From the NCBI GenBank assembly GCA_020636045.1, contig JACJYP010000002.1, forward strand, positions 228,501 to 292,500: a stretch of DNA of 64,000 nucleotides. The letters run 5' to 3'. The DNA comes from Lewinellaceae bacterium (lineage in GTDB: Bacteria; Bacteroidota; Bacteroidia; Chitinophagales; Saprospiraceae). A program made the position numbers and the translations under genes. A model generated the notes under the pieces. That model ran no database searches, was not told where the DNA came from, and saw nothing but the letters and a program-made list of their open reading frames with translations. Position 1 is the stretch's first letter. Each line of letters begins with the position of its first letter. Of the stretch, positions 19,861-28,414 are shown piece after piece.

Positions 19861-21381
19861 ATGTCAATACCAAAGGAGCCGCGGCAACTGATGATCAACC
19901 TGATGTATCTGGTGTTGACCGCGTTGCTGGCACTGAACGTGTCTGCCGAGGTAATGAATGCATTTTTCTCCCTCGACAAAGGGATGAAAACCAGCGGAAG
20001 CATCGTTGACAACAACAACAATGCACTGCTCGCTGGTATGAGTGCCACCGCAGAGGCTTATCCGACGGATAAAAACAAGGAACTGCAGGCTAAGGCCGCC
20101 GAGGCACAACGTATTGGTGACGAATTCGTCAAATATATCGATGGTATCAGAGACCGTCTGTTCGAAATCGCCAAAGGCCCGTCTGAAAGCAACCCGGATA
20201 TCCCGCGTGATATCCGCAACAAAGACGTGACCACCAATATGTTCATCAATGAAAACGTAGGTGGCGAGATCGAAGCCAAGATCAAAGAAACCCGTAACAA
20301 GTTCCTGGCCCTGACCAATAACGACCCGGTGGTTTCGAAGAACCTTCCGCTGAACATCGAAGACCTTCCGCCGAACACGGAAATGAAAACGTGGGCGGAA
20401 TACAAGTTCAAGCAGATGCCGGTAGCCGCCTGCTTCCCGCTGCTGGGTAAAATGCAGTCGGACGCCAAGAGTTCTACCTCTGCGATCATGAACTGGGCTG
20501 CCGAGCAAATGGGTAAGATCGACATCAAATTCGATGCTTTCCAGCCGGCCGTTTCTGCCGAGAAAAGCTACGTTATTCAGGGCGAGAAGTACTCTGCCGA
20601 CATTTTCCTCAGCGCCTACAGCACTTCTGCCGACAACGTGAGTATTTCTGTCAACGGCAGCAGCCTGCCGGTGAAAGAGGGCCTCGCGCACTACGAAGTA
20701 ACGGGCAGCGGCCTCGGCGAAAAGGCCTATAAGGTCAGCATTAACGTGAAAAACCCGCTTAACGGCGAGATCAAGAACTACGCCAAGGAGTTCAAGTACG
20801 AAGTTGGTCAGCGTTCGGTAGCCGTTTCGCTCGACAAGATGAACGTGTTCTACATCGGTGTTGAAAACCCCGTATCCGTTTCGGCGGCCGGTGTTTCCTC
20901 CAACGATGTCCGCGTCACCGGTTCGGGTGTGAACGTTGCCAATAAAGGAGGCGGCCACTACATCATTACGGCCACCACGCCCGGCGAAGCTACCCTTACG
21001 GTTGCCGGCGGCGGCGCTTCTTCCACGTTCAAGTATCGCGTAAAGCGTATTCCCGACCCCATTCCCCTGCTCGGTGCCCGTCACCGCGGCGGTTCTATGG
21101 GTAACGGTGAATTCAAAGCCCAGGGCGGTATTGCTGCCATCCTTGAAAACTTCGATTTCGACGCAAAATGCGATATCGTAGGATTCGAGGCAACCTATCT
21201 GCCCAAGCGCCAGGACCCGATCGGTCGTCCGAACGGCGGCGCCCGCTGGAACAGCGAAGTGGCCGACTTGGTCAGCAAAGCCAAGCCCGGCGACAGCTAC
21301 TTCTTCGACGATATCAAGTGCCGGTGCCCGGGAGACCCCGCGGCACGTAACATCGGTGGTCTGGCCTTTAAGATCAGATAA
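19861..21381 (+). CDS. gldM: GldM/PorM, T9SS periplasm-spanning motor shaft
   Basis: A 506-residue protein with the diagnostic N terminus MSIPKEPRQLMINLMYLVLT followed by the rest of its single membrane helix (ALLALNVSAEV). The periplasmic part has a helical domain (about 45-220) and then beta domains (about 225-506), matching the four-domain GldM rod. The ending DIKCRCPGDPAARNIGGLAF is the conserved C-terminal domain that contacts the GldK/GldN ring. With GldL it forms the rotary motor. It is followed by a hairpin (21397-21427) and then gldN. Confidence 0.96.
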   Translation: MSIPKEPRQLMINLMYLVLTALLALNVSAEVMNAFFSLDKGMKTSGSIVDNNNNALLAGMSATAEAYPTDKNKELQAKAAEAQRIGDEFVKYIDGIRDRLFEIAKGPSESNPDIPRDIRNKDVTTNMFINENVGGEIEAKIKETRNKFLALTNNDPVVSKNLPLNIEDLPPNTEMKTWAEYKFKQMPVAACFPLLGKMQSDAKSSTSAIMNWAAEQMGKIDIKFDAFQPAVSAEKSYVIQGEKYSADIFLSAYSTSADNVSISVNGSSLPVKEGLAHYEVTGSGLGEKAYKVSINVKNPLNGEIKNYAKEFKYEVGQRSVAVSLDKMNVFYIGVENPVSVSAAGVSSNDVRVTGSGVNVANKGGGHYIITATTPGEATLTVAGGGASSTFKYRVKRIPDPIPLLGARHRGGSMGNGEFKAQGGIAAILENFDFDAKCDIVGFEATYLPKRQDPIGRPNGGARWNSEVADLVSKAKPGDSYFFDDIKCRCPGDPAARNIGGLAFKIR

Positions 21382-21396
21382 CCAAAAAATAAACTG

Positions 21397-21435
21397 CTTC
21401 AGCCGGCGTTCATAAACCCGGCTGAAGTATTTTGT
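21397..21435 (+). terminator. Hairpin between gldM and gldN
   Basis: A perfect 10-bp stem (cttcagccgg / ccggctgaag) with an 11-base loop, followed by tattttgttt. It is probably a partial terminator lowering gldN expression relative to gldLM, or a processing site. Confidence 0.7.
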
Positions 21436-21495
21436 TTCATTTTCAGCGAACTGCTAAACACACTCATCTGCTAATCAACCCATCTGCGAGTCGTT

Positions 21496-22383
21496 ATGCA
21501 AACTTCTATTAAATGGTGGACTTGCCTGTGCCTGCTGATGTTCCTCTTTTCGGGAACCACCCTGCTCGCGCAAGATCCCGAGGAAATCGAAATAAAAACC
21601 GAAGAAATTTACGATGAAGAGCCGAGCGATGCTCCGCTGGATGACGTTGTCAAAAAGGAGATCATGACCGAGCGTCGCGTATTGGCTTACCAGCCGATCC
21701 GCGAAAGCGACATCTTCTGGGAGAAGCGCATTTGGCGTATCATCGACGTGCGCGAAAAAATGAACTTGCCGTTCGCTTATCCCGAAGAGCCGTTCTTCAA
21801 ACTGCTCTCCGATGCCGCTACGAAAGGCGACCTGCCCGTTTATGCCATCGACGGTACTGACAAGTTCAACAAACGCATGAGCACCGACGACGTACTTTCC
21901 ATGCTTTCGAAGACCGACACCGTCGTGACCTTCGACCCGGAAACGTACGAGGAAAAAGTCCAGATCGTGCGCAACGATATCAACTGGGAAGACGTAAAGC
22001 GCTTCCGTATCAAGGAAGTATGGTTCTTCGACAAAGAAACGTCTACGCTGCAGGTGCGCATCCTCGGGATCGCCCCGCTGATCGACGTGAAAGACAACGA
22101 AGGCAACTTCCGTTTTGAAAAGCCCATGTTCTGGGTGTACTACCCGCAGGCGCGCGAACTCTTCGCTCGTCACCGCGTATTCACCCTGGGCGGCAACACC
22201 AACGCCACTATTTCGTGGGAAGACCTCTTTGAGATGCGCTATTTTGCGAGTTACATCTACAAGGAGTCGAACGTGTACGACCGCAAACTGGAAGAATACC
22301 TGTCGGGTGTCGACCTGCTGATGGAGTCCGAGAAGATCAAAAACGAGATCTTCAACTTCGAGCACGACCTTTGGCAATATTGA
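21496..22383 (+). CDS. gldN: GldN/PorN, T9SS ring protein
   Basis: A 295-residue periplasmic protein with a signal peptide ending near TLLAQ. Family features: ESDIFWEKRIWRIIDVREKM, then NLPFAYPEE, then RFRIKEVWFFDKETSTLQVR, then GIAPLIDV. GldN/PorN binds GldK/PorK to form the ring under the outer membrane and contacts the GldM tip. It is the last gene of the porP-gldKLMN locus and is followed by a strong terminator. Residues 25-50 form an acidic low-complexity stretch (DPEEIEIKTEEIYDEEPSD) before the folded domain. Confidence 0.95.
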   Translation: MQTSIKWWTCLCLLMFLFSGTTLLAQDPEEIEIKTEEIYDEEPSDAPLDDVVKKEIMTERRVLAYQPIRESDIFWEKRIWRIIDVREKMNLPFAYPEEPFFKLLSDAATKGDLPVYAIDGTDKFNKRMSTDDVLSMLSKTDTVVTFDPETYEEKVQIVRNDINWEDVKRFRIKEVWFFDKETSTLQVRILGIAPLIDVKDNEGNFRFEKPMFWVYYPQARELFARHRVFTLGGNTNATISWEDLFEMRYFASYIYKESNVYDRKLEEYLSGVDLLMESEKIKNEIFNFEHDLWQY

Positions 22384-22422
22384 TACCGGCATTTTGCCGC
22401 GACACTATGAACAATGCGAACG

Positions 22423-22454
22423 GGGTTCGGCCATATGGCCGAACCCGTTTTTTT
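22423..22454. terminator. Terminator after gldN
   Basis: A 10-bp stem (gggttcggcc / ggccgaaccc) with the loop atat, followed by gttttttttat. It lies between convergent gldN and the DUF2027/Smr gene. Confidence 0.88.
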
Positions 22455-22467
22455 TATCTATTAAACA

Positions 22468-23514
22468 CTACCGAAAGATCACTTCCGTAGCGCCGTAGCC
22501 GTACTTGTGGTGAAACTCGTTTTTGAATCTGGCGACCTGCGGGTGTTCGCGTAGCCTGGCAGCGATCGTTTCGCGCAATTTCCCTTCGCCTACGCCGTGG
22601 ATCACAAATACCCGCGGTACGCCGAGGCGGATGGCTTTGTCGAGAAAACCCTGAAAATGGAACATCTGTATGCGCAGGATCTCGCCCTTGTCGAGGCGCG
22701 CAAAACCCCGGATCAGTTTTTCGATATGCAGATCGATCTCCGGCTCGAAACTGGCAAACTCTTCCACGTTGAATGCCTTGAACGGCGCCGAATTGCCCGT
22801 TGCCCTGTGCCTGGGAGTGCGTATGTTTTGCCGTGTGTACTCGGCCAGGTCTTCTTTTGCAGGGGTTGTTTGCCCGCTTATTTCATCAAAACCGAGCAGC
22901 AAAAAACGATAGGCCGGGAAGTTGACGACCGGTACAGTCTGCAGGTTGTTGAAAAATTGCTTCGGCCTGATCCTGATAACGCTTTCCCGGAGCAGTTCCG
23001 CTCCTTCCGTCGAGACCCGCTGCACGCTGAAAAAAACTTCAGGCAGGTCGTTGAGATCGTCCGAGCGAAGGATGCCCAGTTCCTGCGCAGACACAGCGGG
23101 TAACTTGCCATCAGCGGTAAAAATATCGCGCGTTCCTGTGTACAGATCGAGTTCGAAAAGGAACTCCAGGGGCGTGTCGTTGATCAACCAGCCGTTGTAC
23201 TGCGACACGGTGCCGTCGCGCCCGGGCATGGGTTCGAATGCCAGTTGTAACCCCTTGGGTTTCAGTATGTGGTAACTGGCTTTGAGTTCGCGTTTTGGTG
23301 GTGGCGACGGCTTATTATTTGGCACAGATTTTGGCTTTGCCGCCGTTAATCCAGCTTCCCCTTCGCTGATTAAATCCTCTTCAAAAGCAGGTATTTCCAT
23401 GTCGGGATCGTTGTCGAGCCGCACCTGCAACATGCCTTCGTCCAACAACGCTGTTACAACGCCGCTTTCACCGGTATAGCGAAACTGCACTTTTGTGCCT
23501 ATTGCGAAAAGCAT
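22468..23514 (-). CDS. DUF2027 and Smr domain protein
   Basis: A 348-residue protein starting at ATG 23514 (MLFAIGTKVQFRYTGESGVV); the open frame reaching 23628 adds an extension that is not family-like. The first 50 residues form a small beta-barrel (KOW/Tudor-like). A linker rich in Lys/Pro precedes the DUF2027 domain (about 95-250). The C-terminal Smr domain follows (about 265-348: IDLHIEKLIRG, VFVIHGVGEGKLRETIAARL, YGATEVIF) with the HGxG motif of Smr/MutS2 proteins. Smr domains are nucleic-acid nickases or ribosome-collision factors in other contexts; the function of the DUF2027-Smr combination, common in Bacteroidota, is not established. Confidence 0.88.
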   Translation of the reverse strand: MLFAIGTKVQFRYTGESGVVTALLDEGMLQVRLDNDPDMEIPAFEEDLISEGEAGLTAAKPKSVPNNKPSPPPKRELKASYHILKPKGLQLAFEPMPGRDGTVSQYNGWLINDTPLEFLFELDLYTGTRDIFTADGKLPAVSAQELGILRSDDLNDLPEVFFSVQRVSTEGAELLRESVIRIRPKQFFNNLQTVPVVNFPAYRFLLLGFDEISGQTTPAKEDLAEYTRQNIRTPRHRATGNSAPFKAFNVEEFASFEPEIDLHIEKLIRGFARLDKGEILRIQMFHFQGFLDKAIRLGVPRVFVIHGVGEGKLRETIAARLREHPQVARFKNEFHHKYGYGATEVIFR

Positions 23515-23654
23515 TGCATTTTTCGTTTTCCTGTGGAGGGTGTTTTTAACCCTGCAAGTTAACAATTTTATGCCCTGGCATACGCCTGAGGCAGTATGCA
23601 ATTGATGCCTCAAAACCGCTGTGTTCATTTTATCCAGACAAACACTACGCTTTT

Positions 23655-24866
23655 ATGCACACCTTAACGGGCGGAAAAATAAAAGGTTCAGTGGCGCCGG
23701 CAAGCACAACATCCGGCCGATACCTTTCCGTCGATTTTTTGCGGGGCCTCACGGTCGCGTTCATGATCCTTGTCAACACCCCCGGCACCTGGGACTACGT
23801 GTACAAACCTTTACGGCATGCCGACTGGCACGGCTGTACGCCTACCGATATCGTTTTCCCCTGCTTTCTCTTCATCATCGGCATTTCCATGTGGTTTTCC
23901 TTCGGAAAATTCGGGCGCCGTCTAACCAAACCGGCAGCGCTGAAAGTGCTGAAGCGCGTCGTGCTAATGTTCGCTATCGGAATGCTGCTCAATAAATTTC
24001 CCGTTTTTTGGAGAAACCTCGACCACTGGCACGTGATGGGGGTGTTGCAGCGCATCGCACTGGCCTACGGTCTTGCCGCATTATTGGTACTCGCACTCAG
24101 CAGAAACGCCCTTTATATCGTCTCGACGCTGATCCTGTTGCTGTATTGGGGGATCATGCACTGGTTTGCCAGCCCCGGCGGCGACCCTTACGGCCTGAAC
24201 ACCAATGCGCTGCTGCGTTTCGACGGGTGGCTTTACGGCCTGGAAGTGGATGCCGTGGCGGGTATCGAGCACATTTTTTACGGAAGCAAGCATATTTACC
24301 TGCGCAAAGGATTTCACTTTGATTCGATGGGCGTATTGAGCACCCTGCCTTCTATCGTTTCCGTGATCATAGGATGGTTTTGCGGACAGTGGATGGATAA
24401 ATGGTCGGGCAACAGGTCCCTGCTCATTCGTAATTTGCTCCTGTACGGGGTGATATTGGGCGTTGCAGGCCTGTGCTGGAATTACCTCGGGTTTCCGATC
24501 AACAAAAAACTGTGGACCAGTTCTTATGTATTGTACGCCGGGGGGATTGCTATCATCCTGATGGCAACCAGTATCTGGCTGATCGATGTGCAAAAATGGC
24601 GTATGGGAACAGGCTTTTTCTTCACGTTCGGCGCCAATCCGCTTTTTGCATTCGTGCTGTCGGAAGGGCTGGCGCAAATACTGTGCGCCATCGAGTGGAC
24701 GGAGGACGGTGTGCCGCGCGAAGCAAACTGGTGGCTGTACAAGACCTTTTTCAGACCGATCGACGGCGCCGAACTGGGCTCGTTCCTCTTTGCCCTGGCA
24801 TTCATGCTGGTCTGCTGGCTGGTCTGCCGCTGGCTGTATGTGCGCAAGATCATGATCAAAATTTGA
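23655..24866 (+). CDS. NagX-like membrane protein (DUF5009, heparan-alpha-glucosaminide N-acetyltransferase family), copy 1
   Basis: A 403-residue multi-pass membrane protein of the COG4299 family. The N-terminal signature is YLSVDFLRGLTVAFMILVNT, then HADWHGCTPTDIVFPCFLFI, with the His/Asp pattern of membrane acyltransferases. About ten hydrophobic segments follow, and it ends CWLVCRWLYVRKIMIKI. Bacterial members lie in N-acetylglucosamine or chitin-use loci (NagX) and are related to human HGSNAT, which acetylates glucosamine across a membrane. The next gene is a clear tandem duplicate ending CWLLCRWLYVRNILIKI. With the following LD-carboxypeptidase this suggests a role in cell-wall sugar or muropeptide recycling, by inference. 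Confidence 0.88.
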   Translation: MHTLTGGKIKGSVAPASTTSGRYLSVDFLRGLTVAFMILVNTPGTWDYVYKPLRHADWHGCTPTDIVFPCFLFIIGISMWFSFGKFGRRLTKPAALKVLKRVVLMFAIGMLLNKFPVFWRNLDHWHVMGVLQRIALAYGLAALLVLALSRNALYIVSTLILLLYWGIMHWFASPGGDPYGLNTNALLRFDGWLYGLEVDAVAGIEHIFYGSKHIYLRKGFHFDSMGVLSTLPSIVSVIIGWFCGQWMDKWSGNRSLLIRNLLLYGVILGVAGLCWNYLGFPINKKLWTSSYVLYAGGIAIILMATSIWLIDVQKWRMGTGFFFTFGANPLFAFVLSEGLAQILCAIEWTEDGVPREANWWLYKTFFRPIDGAELGSFLFALAFMLVCWLVCRWLYVRKIMIKI

Positions 24867-24946
24867 GCGGAGAGCGGGAAACCGTTACTTTAACGGTCGC
24901 TTAGGGTGCGTCTGATAAACACCCCGGCAATCAACTGCTGCCAGAT

Positions 24947-26098
24947 ATGTCCGTACAATCACCCGCGCCGGCTGCGTCCAGCCGGTATTTGTCCATCGAC
25001 TTTTATCGCGGCCTCACGGTTGCTTTCATGATCATCGTGAACACGCCCGGTACAGGCGAGCACGTATATGCGCCGCTGCAACACGCGATCTGGCATGGCT
25101 GCACGCCTACCGACCTGGTGTTTCCGTCGTTCATGTTCATCATCGGCGTTTCAATGTGGTTCTCTTTCGCCAAATACCAGCGCCGATGGTCGCCGGCACT
25201 TGCTGCGAAGATATTGCGCCGCACGGCGCTGATCTTTCTGATCGGCCTGCTGATGAACCAGTTCCCTTTCTGGGGCAGACAACTGGATTCCTGGCGCATC
25301 ATGGGCGTCATGCAGCGACTGGCCCTGGGCTACGGGCTGGCCGCTGTACTGGTGCTCAGTCTCGGTCGCCGGGCGCTGATCGCGGTATCAGTTGCCATTT
25401 TGCTGCTGTACTGGGGCCTGTTGTTAGGGTTTGCCATGCCCGGCGCCGATCCGTACGGCCCGGACGGCAATGCCGTGCTACGGCTCGACCGCTGGCTGTT
25501 CGGCGAATCGCACCTGTACCGCGAACTCGTTGCGCCGGGCATTAGGATACCCTTCGATCCCGAAGGACTCCTGAGTATCCTGCCGGCCGTCGTGACGGTG
25601 GTGCTGGGCTGGCTGAGCGGCGAGATGATGTCGGGCCGCTCAAAGCAAAAGGACCTGCTGGTGCGCGACCTGCTGGTGCTTGGCCTGGTGCTGGGCTTTC
25701 TGGGGCTTGCCTGGGACCTGTTTTTCCCGATCAACAAAAAATTGTGGACCAGTTCGTACGTACTGTATGCAGGCGGCATTTCCATGATCCTGCTGGCGGT
25801 GAGCATCTGGTTTATCGACATCAGGGGATGGCGCAACGGCCCGGGCCTCTTTCTGGCGTTCGGCTCCAACCCCTTGTTCGCCTATGTGCTGTCCGAATGT
25901 CTCATCATGTCGCTCGACGCGATCACCATTTCTTCGGGCGGCGTCGATATGACGGGCCGGGAGTGGATCTATCAACACTGGTTTGAGCCGCTGGAAGGCG
26001 CGGCATTCAGTTCGATGCTGTTTGCGCTGGCCTATACCATGTGCTGCTGGCTGCTCTGCCGCTGGCTGTACGTTCGAAACATACTCATCAAAATCTGA
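24947..26098 (+). CDS. NagX-like membrane protein, copy 2
   Basis: A 383-residue paralogue of the preceding gene, 80 bases downstream. It repeats the same landmarks: RYLSIDFYRGLTVAFMIIVN, TPGTGEHVYAPLQHAIWHGC, INKKLWTSSYVLYAGGISMI and the matching C terminus. It lacks the short insert (GIEHIFYGSKHI) in the middle of copy 1, replaced by a shorter FGESHLYREL segment, so the two may differ in substrate. It ends 4 bases before the GTG of the LD-carboxypeptidase, indicating co-transcription. Predicted inner-membrane acyltransferase or transporter-like protein; substrate unknown. Confidence 0.88.
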   Translation: MSVQSPAPAASSRYLSIDFYRGLTVAFMIIVNTPGTGEHVYAPLQHAIWHGCTPTDLVFPSFMFIIGVSMWFSFAKYQRRWSPALAAKILRRTALIFLIGLLMNQFPFWGRQLDSWRIMGVMQRLALGYGLAAVLVLSLGRRALIAVSVAILLLYWGLLLGFAMPGADPYGPDGNAVLRLDRWLFGESHLYRELVAPGIRIPFDPEGLLSILPAVVTVVLGWLSGEMMSGRSKQKDLLVRDLLVLGLVLGFLGLAWDLFFPINKKLWTSSYVLYAGGISMILLAVSIWFIDIRGWRNGPGLFLAFGSNPLFAYVLSECLIMSLDAITISSGGVDMTGREWIYQHWFEPLEGAAFSSMLFALAYTMCCWLLCRWLYVRNILIKI

Positions 26099-26102
26099 TA
26101 CC

Positions 26103-27152
26103 GTGCGACGACGCGATTTTTTTCAAAAAACGGGAATGGCAGCGGCCGTTACCGGCTTTTCCCTGAAAGAAAGTATGGCTAAAGGTTTACTGGAATCCCC
26201 CGTATCGCCGATCAGGCCGCGCCGGCTGCGGCAGGGGGCCACGGTGGCGCTCATCGCGCCGGCCAGCCCTTTTTCCCACGAAAAACTGGAACGCGCGCGC
26301 AACAACATCGCCGGTATGGGTTTTGTGCTCAGGGAAGGCGACAACCTGCATGCCCGGTACGGCTACCTCGCCGGCACCGACGCACAGCGGCTCGACGATC
26401 TGCACGCGGCATTCCGGGACCCCGGCATTGATGCGATCTGGTGCATCCGGGGCGGTTACGGCTGCAGCCGCCTGCTCCCGCAGATCGACTACAAACTCAT
26501 AGAACTAAACCCCAAACCGCTGATTGGGTACAGCGACATCACGGCCTTGCACCTGGCCGTTCAGCAGCGCACGGGTCTGATCACATTTCACGGGCCGGTG
26601 GCGGCAGCCGAGTTTCCGGATGATACGCTCCGGCACTTTCAGGCGGTACTGACCGACCCGCAGGCGGAATATAGGCTGCAAATACCCGCGGGCGATGCGG
26701 AACTGCCGCATGAGATGTTCCGGCCGTACGTCATCCACCCCGGAAAGGCCCGCGGAACGATCACCGGTGGAAACCTCTCCCTGCTGGCGGCCCTGATAGG
26801 CACGGATTTCGAACCTTCCTTCCGAGGGAAACTGGTGTTCATCGAAGATGTAGGGGAACAGCCGTACCGGATCGACCGGATGCTCACGCAGATGCTGCAG
26901 GCCACCGATCTGGCGAAAGCGGCGGGCATTGCGCTGGGTGTATTCGCCGGCTGCGAGGCCAAAGACGATTCGCCGTCCCTTTCCTTGCGCGAAACACTGG
27001 AGGACCGGCTATCGGGACTTGGCATTCCTGTGGTGTACGGTATTCCGTTCGGGCATGTGGAGCATCAGGCTACGCTCCCTTATGGCATTAAAGCGGAACT
27101 GGACGCCGATGCGGGTACGCTTACCCTGCTGGAGATGGCGGTACGCGACTGA
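26103..27152 (+). CDS. LD-carboxypeptidase (peptidase S66) with Tat-like signal
   Basis: A 349-residue S66 peptidase. I choose the GTG at 26103 because it lies 4 bases after the previous stop and creates a twin-arginine-like N terminus (MRRRDFFQKTGMAAAVTGFS); an ATG at 26136 would remove it. Catalytic signatures are all present: IRGGYGCSRLLP, GYSDIT with the nucleophile Ser (about residue 144), FIEDVGEQPYRIDRML with the Glu, and FGHVEHQATLPYG with the His. S66 enzymes cut the L,D bond before the terminal D-Ala of muropeptide tetrapeptides during recycling. The usual LdcA is cytoplasmic, so the export signal is unusual and suggests a periplasmic version. Probably co-transcribed with the two NagX-like genes. 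Confidence 0.88.
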   Translation: MRRRDFFQKTGMAAAVTGFSLKESMAKGLLESPVSPIRPRRLRQGATVALIAPASPFSHEKLERARNNIAGMGFVLREGDNLHARYGYLAGTDAQRLDDLHAAFRDPGIDAIWCIRGGYGCSRLLPQIDYKLIELNPKPLIGYSDITALHLAVQQRTGLITFHGPVAAAEFPDDTLRHFQAVLTDPQAEYRLQIPAGDAELPHEMFRPYVIHPGKARGTITGGNLSLLAALIGTDFEPSFRGKLVFIEDVGEQPYRIDRMLTQMLQATDLAKAAGIALGVFAGCEAKDDSPSLSLRETLEDRLSGLGIPVVYGIPFGHVEHQATLPYGIKAELDADAGTLTLLEMAVRD

Positions 27153-27155
27153 GCA

Positions 27156-27905
27156 TTACCATTCCAGGCCCGGATAACTGCGCTGCAGGTGCTGCAATTC
27201 AGCCAGGATATAGCCCAGGTGTTCGGTATGCAGACCTTCCTTGCCGCCGCTTTGCATCCATTCGCCGGCAGGCCGGGTGAGCGTGGCTTCTTCGAGCACG
27301 GCAGCAACCTTTGCCGTCCATTTGCTTTTGATGGGCTCCGCATCGGGTGCGATACCGGCTTCCGCCATCTGCCGTTCTACGGTGCCGGGCTGCGTGAGTT
27401 CGCCCGTGTACATCCAAAGATCGTCGACGGCCTGTTGCATTTTTTGGCGGCTGAGTTCCGTGCCGTCGCCCAGGCGTACCATCCATTCCGAGGAATAGCG
27501 CAGGTGGTAAGTCACCTCCTTGATCGCTTTTTCCGCGATGGCGGCGAGTTGTGTGTCCTTGCTCGCAAGCAGCGCCTCGTACTGGTAGTAATTGAAAGCA
27601 TCGAAAAAGAACTGCCGGACGATGGTGTAGGCCCAGTCGTGGTTGGGTTGCTCTACCAGCAGCACATTGCGGAACTGGTTTGCGTGCCGGAAGTAGGCGA
27701 TATCGTCTTCCGTGCGGCCCTTGCCTTCCAGTTCGCCGGCATGGGTCAGCAGCATCCGCGCCTGGCCGAGCAGGTCGAGGGCAATATTGGTCATGGCGAT
27801 GTCCTGTTCGAGTACGGGGCCGTGGCCGCACCATTCACCCAGGCGCTGGGAAAGGATCAGGGCGTTGTCGCCGAGTTGGAGCAAATATTCGAAATGAGCG
27901 TTCAT
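27156..27905 (-). CDS. paaC: Phenylacetyl-CoA epoxidase subunit PaaC
   Basis: A 249-residue ferritin-like protein starting at ATG 27905 (MNAHFEYLLQLGDNALILSQ). Characteristic sequence: RLGEWCGHGPVLEQDIAMTN, IALDLLGQARMLL, RNVLLVEQPNHDWAYTIVRQ, and EVTYHLRYSSEWMVRLGDGT. PaaC is the structural partner of catalytic PaaA in the PaaABCE complex that epoxidises phenylacetyl-CoA. Here it follows paaB by 35 bases on the minus strand, but no paaA, paaD or paaE is nearby; its stop lies 3 bases from the convergent LD-carboxypeptidase stop, leaving no room for more genes downstream. Confidence 0.92.
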   Translation of the reverse strand: MNAHFEYLLQLGDNALILSQRLGEWCGHGPVLEQDIAMTNIALDLLGQARMLLTHAGELEGKGRTEDDIAYFRHANQFRNVLLVEQPNHDWAYTIVRQFFFDAFNYYQYEALLASKDTQLAAIAEKAIKEVTYHLRYSSEWMVRLGDGTELSRQKMQQAVDDLWMYTGELTQPGTVERQMAEAGIAPDAEPIKSKWTAKVAAVLEEATLTRPAGEWMQSGGKEGLHTEHLGYILAELQHLQRSYPGLEW

Positions 27906-27940
27906 GCTGAATATCCGGGTAGGGCAGGGATGCGGAAAAA

Positions 27941-28219
27941 TTACATGTGCTTGACCTCGTCGGGCAGGTCGTAAAAAGTCGGATGGCGATACACCTTGTC
28001 GTTGGCGGGATCGAAAAAGGCCTCTGCATCTTCTGTAGATGCATGGATGTGGGCCGACTCGACCACCCATATACTGACGCCTTCGTTGCGGCGGCAATAC
28101 ACGTCGCGGGCGTTTTCGATGGCCATCTGCGCATCGGAAGCGTGCAGGCTGCCGACGTGCTTGTGGCTAAGCCCCTGTTTGGAGCGGATAAATATTTCCC
28201 AAAGCGGCCAATCCTTCAT
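27941..28219 (-). CDS. paaB: Phenylacetyl-CoA epoxidase subunit PaaB
   Basis: A 92-residue protein, the normal PaaB length. The signature is WPLWEIFIRSKQGLSHKHVG, then SLHASDAQMAIENARDVYCR, then EGVSIWVV. PaaB bridges the PaaAC heterodimers in the epoxidase. It is the first gene of a two-gene minus-strand unit, with a TAnnTTTG promoter at 28240-28247 just upstream and a divergent outer-membrane protein gene beyond. The usual first gene, paaA, is absent at this locus. Confidence 0.92.
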   Translation of the reverse strand: MKDWPLWEIFIRSKQGLSHKHVGSLHASDAQMAIENARDVYCRRNEGVSIWVVESAHIHASTEDAEAFFDPANDKVYRHPTFYDLPDEVKHM

Positions 28220-28239
28220 GTGTCATTGACTTGTATGTA

Positions 28240-28247
28240 CAAAAATA
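28240..28247 (-). promoter_or_regulatory. -7 element for paaBC
   Basis: On the minus strand tattTTTG matches TAnnTTTG, 21 bases before the paaB ATG. A second match (taccTTTG, minus strand, 28291-28298) lies further upstream; either could serve. Confidence 0.5.
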
Positions 28248-28414
28248 GGCAGCGGACCGGGCCATCGGGCCGTTTCCCTGCCGGCGGCTGCAAAGGTACG
28301 AAAGTAGACTGCTCGCTGTATCATGCGATTGATCATTGGTAATGTTGACGGTCGTTCCAAACAGTTGAGGAAAGACGTATTTTTGCGCCGACAAATACCT
28401 GTTCTAAACACAAA

